NCBI GenBank assembly: GCA_963576475.1
Contig: OY754980.1
Span: 8,411,186 to 8,475,185, forward strand
From: Molanna angustata
Lineage: Eukaryota > Arthropoda > Insecta > Trichoptera > Molannidae
Length of the DNA stretch: 64,000 nt
Reading direction: 5' to 3'
Positions 56,567 through 64,000 of the stretch are shown piece after piece. Below the pieces are notes generated by a model. The model was not told the DNA's origin. It ran no database searches and saw nothing but the letters and a program-made list of their open reading frames with translations. The translations under genes were made by a program, and so were the position numbers. Numbering within the stretch: position 1 is the stretch's first letter; each line of letters opens with the position of its first letter.

Positions 56567-56885
56567 TACCCCCCTGTTCTTTTTTTTTGTCCTGGTTTCT
56601 GAATTTTCAAAAATGTTTTTATTCAAATTTGCAATAATGCAGAAAGTAGGTACTTAATTTCATAACAAATTTATGTATTCTTTCCTCCATTGCCTCTTCC
56701 AATTCCAAAAAATTGACTGAAACCGCGATCATAGTAAACCACTTAATTCTTGACATTGTTTTATTTATTTTCACATTTCGTCATGTCCTATGCAAGTGGA
56801 GAGTTTGTTACGAAATGTAAATCCCTTACAACGTCCAACTCACCGAAGATTACAACTAATGAAGATTTTTGTGAGAAAAAAAAAT

Positions 56886-56955
56886 TTGGTTCACCTGGGT
56901 ATCGAACCCAAGATGAAGTCAAATGACTTATCACTAAGCCACTGTTGTCACATAA
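56886..56955 (-). repeat. tRNA-like sequence, probably a SINE head
   Basis: Minus strand: AGTGGCTTAGTGATAAGTC (A box) and TTGGGTTCGATACCCAGGTG (B box). The ends do not pair as an acceptor stem. Confidence 0.6.
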
Positions 56956-56959
56956 TTTC

Positions 56960-57485
56960 AATAAAAATTATAATATTTACATTTAGAAAAATGTTGTCGA
57001 TACCTGGTTTAACGCATTCAAAATGATGGGTTCAAAATAACAACCAAGGTTTGTGTCTTACGATCATTTGGTTCATCGTGTTCAAAACACTTAAACATTC
57101 CCATGCAGTGTTATTTTGAATAAACTTAGGTAGGTATACCTATATTCTCTGCAAACACCTTCATACATTTTAATTCAGAGCGGTGTCTGTTAGATGAGAC
57201 AATTTAATTGTATATAGATAGTACCTACCACTTTTTAAGTGTTTTGAATTTGTCAATTTTGAAATTTCATTTCGCTCCTTATTTTTGTGTCGTATTTATT
57301 ATTTGGTTGTAGCTATTTTGCTGTGTCAAAAAAAAAAATCCAGTGTATTTTGAAAATATTAACATTTTCAGCATCCAAAAAATTTTTTTTTTTTTTTCTT
57401 TTTCTTCTTAAATTACTGTTCTTGTGTAAAAGTTCAATGATGATTTTTGTATTTTTTATTTTTATCATTTTAATTGAAAATTTTT
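56960..57485. other. AT-rich sequence, no gene seen
   Basis: T-rich; the frame 57287-57571 is low complexity. Confidence 0.45.
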
Positions 57486-57489
57486 TAAC

Positions 57490-57900
57490 CTATGAATATA
57501 AATATTTTTTTTTATTTATTTATTATATAAAATACAATTTTTCCTTAAATCTAGTAACAATTTTTTTTTAATGCATCATAATATATTTAACTTACATTAA
57601 GTTACCTAATAGTTACCAGATATTTTACTATTGTCATAAACTGCCTCACTAGGTAAAACCTGTTCTGAGACAGTGTATAGATTTCTTATTAGTTTTCAGT
57701 TTTGGTTAATAACTATGGGAATATTTTCAGAGTTCAGGTGATTAATTTTTTTTAATATATTCTCTGCCCTTTTTTTAAATCCAAATTTTAATGTCTCGCT
57801 TAAATATTTTCAAGTTACTGTTTTGTCTATGTGTTAAAGGTAGTTCGTTGTATAATTTGACTCCAAAATACAGGAAATTTCTTTGTCCAAAAGTTGAAAT
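57490..57900 (-). pseudogene. L2/CR1-like LINE 3' end, second copy
   Basis: Minus strand: FGQ..FLYFGVKLYNELPL in 57895-57830, and ARH.NLD-type remains of FKRDIKIWIK. The 3'UTR contains the hairpin 57640-57674 (ACTGCCTCACTAGG...CCTGTTCTGAGACAGT), and the terminus is identical in layout to the copy at 7265-7845, including the GTTACTAGATTTAAGGAAAA block. Confidence 0.7.
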
Positions 57901-58093
57901 TGACTACGACATTCATATCTTTGTAGTTGCCAAGTATTGTTGCTGTCGATATTTGGTAGAACCGCTGTCGGTCTGCTGTTTAATATATACCTACCTATTG
58001 ATTTATGTTTTTATATCTAAAAGTTATTTTCTTTATATTATTTTCTTTATATTATTTATATTATTTTGTAGTTATGTACATATATGTCTTCCA

Positions 58094-59000
58094 ACAGATA
58101 GAATACAGATCAAAAGAGGAATCCGACAGGGAGATACAATATCACCAAAACTCTTTACACTGGCATTAGAATACGCTTTTAAAAATCTAAATTGGAAGTC
58201 CAAGGGCATATGTATAGATGGCAGATATCTAAGCCACTTGCGGTTCGCTGATGACATAATCATTATAAGTAACGACCCTAAAGAACTAACTGAAATGCTA
58301 AATGAAATAAATTAGGCATCCAAAGCTGTTGGACTGAACATGAACATGACAAAAACAAAGGTGATGGGTACAGCAGGATCTCAGATCACGGTAGATGGGA
58401 TCTTGATTGAAAATGTCCAAGAGTATGTGTACTTGGGACACACTATGAAAATTGGTCGAGAAAACCAAACGGCCGAAATAAAGAGACGAATTGGACTAAG
58501 TTGGGCAGCTTTTAGGAAATTATCCCACATCCTCAAAAATTCCCAAATTCCCATCAACCTAAAACGGAAGGTATATGAGACCTGTGTACTACCAGTAGCT
58601 TCTTATGGCTTGGAGACTATGACAATGACTCAAAAAAGTGCTGAAAAACTAAGAGTCACCCAAAGAGCCATGGAAAGAGCCATATTAGGAATAAGTTTGA
58701 GAGACAGGGTGCGAAACGATACCATCAGAGAAAGAACAAAAATGGTTGATGTCGTCCACCGCATTCTTACCCTGAAGTGGAGATGGGCGGGCCACGTGGC
58801 TAGATACCCCGAAGACCGATGGCCAAGGATAGTGTTGGCTTGGAGACCGAGAACGACAGTCAGAGGTGTTGGAAGACCGCCAATGAGATGGAGAGATGAT
58901 ATCAGCCGTCATGCTGGTGTCAGAGCACAAGATAGAGTGGCGTGGAAGGAGATGGAGGAGGCCTTCGTCCAGGAGTGGACGTGATTAGGCTGAGAAGAAG
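58094..59000 (+). pseudogene. RTE-type LINE reverse transcriptase, near-intact frame with one nonsense codon
   Basis: A single frame from about 58096 to 58984 broken only by TAG at 58312-58314. Motifs in order: RIQIKRGIRQGDTISPKLFT, LRFADD (catalytic Asp pair), a stop after MLNEIN, KAVGLNMNMTKTKVM, EYVYLGHTMKIGRENQTAEI, RRIGLSWAAFRKL, LPVASYGLET, LKWRWAGHVARYPEDRWPRI, GVGRPPMRWRDDI, VQEWT, stop. Compared with 47527-47890 it lacks NWLL and ends three codons early because GGA became TGA. Perfect 10-bp duplications ATGTCTTCCA (58084-58093, 59001-59010) delimit it. The tail is (GAA)n. The 5' half (endonuclease, fingers) is missing. Confidence 0.9.
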
Positions 59001-59010
59001 ATGTCTTCCA

Positions 59011-59215
59011 CTTTGCTATTTTTTTTTATTTTATATCGTTATCTAATGTTATTAACAAAATAATTTTGTCTATATTTTAATTGGCTAACCCACAGACAGG
59101 CTTTGCTTTGTGGGATTTTTGTGTGCATGGTTTCTTTGTTTTGATATTATGTAAATGTGTATTGTTTATTAACCGTGTACCAAATCTAAAATAAATAAAT
59201 AAAGAAATAAATCTA
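59011..59215 (+). repeat. LINE 3' end with hairpin and (AATA)n tail
   Basis: ACCCACAGACAGGCTTTGCT followed by TTGTGGGATTTT forms a hairpin (CCCACA/TGTGGG, 59090-59116). The end is AAATAAATAAATAAAGAAAT (59191-59210). Unlike the CCTCACTAGG hairpin, so it is another LINE family. Confidence 0.5.
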
Positions 59216-59784
59216 AATGAAAGATTGATCTTTTACGAGAACCGCTTGTAGCTAAACAAAATTGTGGCGAAATGATGATTTGAATCTATTTAGTTCCCAA
59301 ATCACGTACAGATCTTCCCATTATTTTTAAAATATGGCGTGGAAATGCTCTCGAATATTATTATTACATATTATAAGGAGAGTAATATGTGAGGGTATAA
59401 AAATAATGTTCTTTGTGTTTATTTAGCCAATATTAAATTTTATTTCCAGGATCTGGGTTTCAATTTCATTTCATTATTCTGGTTATTTTGCATTACCCCC
59501 ACCTCGGAGCTGTATTGTAATACCTATTCGGGTTTGTATAGCAGATGTAATAAAAATTAATTATATAATTTTAATTATTTACGGTTTAAATGAATGTGAT
59601 AAAATTACAACATCTTTTGCGGGTACAATTCGACTCGGTGAAACAACACAATACTTCATTTATTTCGAGTCACAATTTTAATATCTGTATAAATTATATT
59701 TGCCTGATAACACGTGAATGATATTCCTTGTGTCCTCGATTGATTATTAAATATATCACATAAAATAATGAAAAAAATATATGT
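59216..59784. other. AT-rich sequence, no gene seen
   Basis: Nothing recognised. Confidence 0.4.
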
Positions 59785-59785
59785 A

Positions 59786-60060
59786 TCTATATATATAAAA
59801 ATGGATGTACGTATATTTGTTTGTTTGTATGTTCGCGATGAACTCCTAAACCAACCATCCGATTGAGATGAAACTTTGTGAATATGTTCAGCTCATTCAG
59901 GAGAAGGTTTATGCATTATAATTTATTTGTTTATTTATTAGATATCTCACAAAAAAAAAATTGAAAAAAAAAAGTTTTGTATCGAAGTGAAACTTAGTGG
60001 GTTTGTTCAGCGCGCACAAGAGAAGTTTTATGAATTAAATTTATTTATTTATTTAATATC
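59786..60060 (+). mobile_element. putative 5' end of a second Helitron family
   Basis: TCTATATATATAAAAATGGA after A59785, then TTTGTTTGTATGTTCGCGAT, GAACTCCTAAACCAACCATC and GAGATGAAACTTTGTG. The TC start and TATATAAAAATG opening are what I recall from lepidopteran Helitron 5' ends. The similar GAAACTTAGTGGGTTTGTTC block at 59991-60010 suggests an internal partial duplication. No 3' end was found. Confidence 0.4.
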
Positions 60061-60200
60061 TAACACAAGAATTTTAAAAAATATATATATTTGGGATTGC
60101 AAGAAAATTTTAAATAAAAATAAATAACATATAAATAAATCAAGATCAAATAAATAAATAACGACCGTAATTTCTGAAATGTCATTGGACCTGATCTATG

Positions 60201-60503
60201 AAAAACGAGTGGGTTGTGTTCAACGTTATACTCCTCACTACCAAGTCACTCCACACAGTATTCAAATTTTGTATGAAAAATTTTCAACATTTTTATGAAA
60301 TGAGTTTGTACAATAATTTTTTAATTGATATTTCTTCAACGCCATTTGCAAATGGTATTGAAGAATTATCAAGTTTTCATAATGAAATTTTTAAATAAAA
60401 AAATAATATAAAAATACTGAATATTTTCCATACAAAATTTGAATACTTCATAGAATGACTTGTTAGTGAGGAGTTTAGTGTTGGCCACAACCCACTCGTT
60501 TTT
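60201..60503. mobile_element. CGAGTGGGTTGTGGCC MITE, complete short copy
   Basis: 303 bp. AAAAACGAGTGGGTTGTG (60201-60218) and its inverse (60486-60503) are the ends. The inverted repeats extend for about 75 bp with mismatches, including ACTCCTCACTA-CAAGTCA and ATTCAAATTTTGTATG. The interior is AT-rich and non-coding. This copy best defines the family ends. Confidence 0.8.
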
Positions 60504-61184
60504 AATTATTTTCTTTTGTCTCTACAAAACGAAATTGTCCCACGTGAAAACGAAACAAAGCATTGTGGTAGGCTTATTAATACGTTAATAATAAAAAAAC
60601 TCTTCCGAATCTGGAAAATCCCTCTAAATTGTTGACCGCTTTAGTAATAAAATAGCATTATATTTCTATAATCCTTCTTAATGTTTGAATATCATAACAT
60701 TTTTGGGAAAATGCGAACGTACAGTGAACCAAGCAGGTAATACGACCTCACCAAAATAATTAAATAAATTAAATACAATGTTTATTCCTGTGTCTGGGAA
60801 ACCGCAATACATAGGTTGTAGATACATATAATATTATAAGGTATTTAATAAGCAGGAGAAAACAATGCAATGTTGGAATAATAATACGTACTTGTTCCTA
60901 GTTCTGAGAATCTCCTTGTTTTTGGTATGTAAATTACAAATATTAATTTTGTACCTAGACCCAAATATATAATTAAGATATTATTTTATATAATATTAAA
61001 CACTACAGTAAGTATACACAAAGGAATGAAAGGAAAAACAAGGTTTGTCCAAGAATTAAGTGGTATGACCATCAGAATAATAAATATGATAAAATTTAAT
61101 ATTTTTGATATCCTATTACAAATTTATGTAAGGGACAAATAATAGTCTCATAAAATATACTAATTTTTCATATATTCCTTAAAC
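60504..61184. other. AT-rich sequence, no gene seen
   Basis: Nothing recognised. Confidence 0.4.
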
Positions 61185-61295
61185 TAAGTAAAAATGCTTG
61201 TGCTATAGGTGAACGAAATCGGTCATGGCAGGGTTCGAAATCGCGACCACTGTACTGACACAGCGCGTTAACTGATCTGCCACTACCCATCTAAA
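61185..61295 (-). repeat. tRNA-derived SINE (Thr-like head), diverged partial copy
   Basis: Minus: GGTAGTGGCAGATCAGTTAA (A-box region) and GATTTCGAACCCTGCCATGA (B-box region), then ATAGCACAAGCATTTTTACT. The 3' half beyond about 61185 is not recognisable. Confidence 0.65.
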
Positions 61296-61444
61296 GATGA
61301 TTCCAATCTATGTATTAAATATCAATAATTTACAATATCATTTTAAAGAACGTGCGGATTTTTATTAACCGCTTTACATTTAAAACAAAAAAAATATCAA
61401 AATAATATAATATATTTTTCACCAAACATAATCTTTCCCCTTAG

Positions 61445-61715
61445 CGCTTTTGTCCCGTTTCTATCGGGGTACGCTTTGACCATGATCCTGGAATTGGCGA
61501 GTCTGGTTATTACATTGAAGCGACTGCCATCTGACCTTCGTAACCCTTAGAAAGGGGAACCAGACAAATTGGATCATGGCTACATATAGCTAGTGATATA
61601 AATCCGCACAAAGATTTTTAAAAATCCAGAGGTGCGTGCCCCGCCCGGATTCGAACCGTCGACCTTACGCATGTGAGGCGACGACCTTACCGCTGGGCTA
61701 TCACCGCTCAAACCA
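61445..61715 (-). repeat. tRNA-derived SINE, larger type
   Basis: Minus strand: head with GCGGTGATAGCCCAGCGGTA (A box) and GACGGTTCGAATCCGGGCGG (B box) in 61715-61630. The body in 61610-61450 contains CCAATTTGTCTGGTTCCCC, TTTCTAAGGGTTACGAAGG and TCAGATGGCAGTCGCTTC. I recall the body motif as common in lepidopteran SINEs. The acceptor ends do not pair. Confidence 0.75.
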
Positions 61716-61749
61716 AACATAATAAAACTATAAAATGAATAGTATATAT

Positions 61750-62390
61750 CATGAACCTAATATATTGATAGTAAAAATCATAAAACGAGATGATTGGGGA
61801 TAAAAATCATGAAATTGTAATAATACTTAAGTACTTTTTTTTGATAATGTAATGTATGTTCAATGTATCATTGATTTTTCATAATATGTAGTGGGCACGT
61901 GTACTCACCTTTTCAAAAAAATAAATAAATAATAAAAATACTGATCGAGATAATCATAAATTAAAATATCGATTGTAAAAATCAGGAAAATAAAATCTTG
62001 ATAGAGCAATTCATGAAATAAGAATATTGGGGATAAAATCATATTAGAATAACACTGGTAGTGAAAATCACGAAACAAAAATATTTATGGTAAAAATCAT
62101 GAAACTAGAATATTGGGATAAAAATCATGAAATATTAAAAATTCTCTAAGTGAAATTCATGAAACTAGAATATTGGGGATAAAAATCATGAAATTAGAAT
62201 ACCACTGGTAGTGAAAATCACGAAACAAAAATATTTAAAGTACCTAAAAATCATGAAACTAGAATATTGGAGATAAAAACCATGAAATTCTGAAAGTGAA
62301 ATTCATGAAACTAGAATATTGGGGATAAAAATCATGAAATTAGAATAATACTGATCGTAAAATTCATAAAGCTAAAATACTGATGACAGA
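61750..62390. repeat. degenerate minisatellite of about 30-bp units
   Basis: Units of the form GATAAAAATCATGAAATTAG plus AATA-rich spacer. A 150-bp higher-order period is visible (CACTGGTAG at 62053 and 62203). The array is broken at about 61835-61935 by unrelated sequence with an AAATAAATAAAT end. Confidence 0.85.
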
Positions 62391-63555
62391 GTCAAAGCAA
62401 TGCTTATTTAGATGTGCGAGTACTTTTCTTGACAATTTTAGAATAGTCTATTACATTACTGATTAATCCTTTTACCTTCCGTTTGATTTTATCTTCCAAC
62501 TGTATTTAATTTATTGAAAAGGGATCACGGCTTCGAGATATACGACATGGAGGTAATACCGACACTGGGTCTAGTGCCGATAATAATCTGCTCATTTCTC
62601 AGAGAGAGAGGTTTCGTTTCCCTCAGAGAAAACCTATCTGACCGCCAAGTTTCACTGCATAATGCACTGTATCTATGAATCTCACCAAATAGACTGTAAA
62701 TCCTATTCTAAGTCAAACATTTATCAACTTGACAACGCTATATTTTGGTCTGATTCTGAACTTCCCCTACAGCTGTGTTCTGTTTGGTACAAACTTACTA
62801 CTTAGTTAACGACAAAACATAATTTATTATGATTATTCTTATCTCAATACGTATGTACGAAGCGATAAATACTTTATACGCTTGTGCGACATTCATTTTT
62901 ATAACACCTTTTTAATTATTAACAACCAAAATACATTATTACAATAAAAATAAGAATAAAAATACAATCCAAATCATATAAATATTATTTGGAATTGTAT
63001 CAATTCATCATAACAGACCCGATATAATAATACATTTTTTTAAATAATAACATACATTACCTATTCTCAGTGCAACAGTGAACGGAGGCGTATTTAATAT
63101 TGGTGAGTCCCATCTCATATCCTTTCGTTTCCTTTTACCGGCATTCACATATGTATGTATGTACAAATTGAAAATTCAATTCAACGCATAGCCTGTGACA
63201 ATATTATTGAAAACAAAGATATCTTCTTCAAATTCTCGATGATTATACAGTCCACTTTATTCGTTTTAGCCCGAGTTGCAATTCGGCAATTTCGGCGCTA
63301 ACAAATAGGTACTATTGCTGTCCATTATTTAAAACACTGGTCGAACAAAAAATGAAAAACAAGGTTTTAAGTTTGTGACATGTTAAATTTTAAACATTTC
63401 TTAAATGAACATCGATAGTTGCCAGCTGATTAAGATGTCCACTCCGTCTGATGTCACACAAAACAAGATAACTTTAGCAAATTAACTTTGAGATAGTACC
63501 ACTATTCCGTACTATACCGGGTCCATTTCATAGATTGGTTCGCTACACTGACAAA
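62391..63555. other. unassigned sequence
   Basis: 62520-62700 is less AT-rich (CGGCTTCGAGATATACGACA) and shows no match to the repeats here, so it may be unique host DNA. No coding frame is supported. Confidence 0.35.
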
Positions 63556-63559
63556 TCAG

Positions 63560-63860
63560 TTTTTTTATTTATTTATTTATTTTTATTTTTATTTATTTCT
63601 ATCCAAAAACATAGAGTAGATATAAGATACAAAATAATTAAAGGTAATATAAGCTTATTCATACATAGTAGACATACAAAGTAAATATAAGTTATTTCAT
63701 TGCAATAAATATAATTTCATTATTTCACCATTGCTTACATAGTCAAAGCTATCCTTTTTGTTTGTATCTTTGTTACTAGCCCCCTCACTAGGCATAGACT
63801 GTGCTAAGGTGAGCTAGTTTTATATTGTTGTCTATTGCGTTGTTTATTTATAGATACGTT
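63560..63860 (-). repeat. LINE 3'UTR with conserved hairpin and (AAAT)n tail
   Basis: Minus orientation: the hairpin ACTAGCCCCCTCACTAGG...AAGGTGAGCTAGT at 63775-63818, and a (TTTA)n tract at 63562-63597 as the tail. Same hairpin type as 18212 and 57640. Confidence 0.55.
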
Positions 63861-64000
63861 TACATATAATATAAGTAAATGTACATACATACGCTACGCA
63901 TTCAAGCGTATGCATCCTTCTTTCTCTCTTTCCAAAGACAATATTTCATTATGAGTCATTAACACACAACAAAAATTGTAAAAATAAATTATTTGTTGAA

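Overview
The window looks like AT-rich, repeat-dominated nuclear DNA from an insect, most probably a moth or butterfly. Grounds: decayed non-LTR retrotransposon fragments of the type common in lepidopteran genomes, several tRNA-derived SINE families, many small DNA-transposon derivatives, and frequent short palindromes around AGGTACCT. The order-level call is inference. I find no intact host protein gene, no rRNA, no credible functional tRNA and nothing bacterial. Almost every open frame over 60 codons is a transposon relic, a frame across a simple repeat, or chance.

Layout. 1-5 kb: an antisense LINE relic, a piggyBac-like MITE, a LINE C-terminus carrying an endonuclease-like motif, a second inverted-repeat element and the first copy of a Helitron-like family. 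5.8-6.4 kb: a TTTA microsatellite. 7-11 kb: LINE 3' ends, a complete Helitron-like copy and a foldback element. 12-17 kb: MITE pieces, a 78-bp minisatellite and LINE and SINE relics. 18-22 kb: an L2/CR1-like LINE, a 137-bp tandem duplication with splice-like signals, and the best RTE-type reverse transcriptase fragment (about 21.0-22.0 kb), apparently nested in another LINE's 3'UTR. 23.9 kb: an 88-bp perfect palindrome. 25.3-26.0 kb: an 86-bp satellite array. 26.8-27.6 kb: a LINE inside a LINE. 28-36 kb: mostly anonymous sequence with LINE and MITE relics. 36-44 kb: LINE, SINE and two Helitron-like copies. 44.3-45.3 kb: two (TA)n blocks beside identical 115-bp direct repeats. 46-51 kb: further RTE pieces, another Helitron-like copy with a LINE insert, SINEs, and a MITE carrying a 150-bp GC-rich insert. 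53.4-54.4 kb: a hAT-like element, with perfect 8-bp target duplication, split by a Helitron-like element. 55.2-55.7 kb: an internally deleted mariner-like element. 56.4 kb: a long hairpin. 57.5-59.2 kb: an RTE LINE (with target duplication) inside other LINE sequence. 60-64 kb: a MITE, SINEs, a minisatellite and a LINE 3' end.

The fragments do not form a pathway. They record successive insertions, several datable relative to each other because target-site duplications are readable (RTE into LINE, RTE into Helitron, Helitron into hAT, unknown retroposed RNA into MITE). The most informative novelties are the Helitron-like family with terminal inverted repeats and an internal TG microsatellite, a hairpin shared by seven LINE 3' ends, the 88-bp perfect palindrome, the unidentified 150-bp retroposed GC-rich insert, and the paired 115-bp repeats around the TA tracts.
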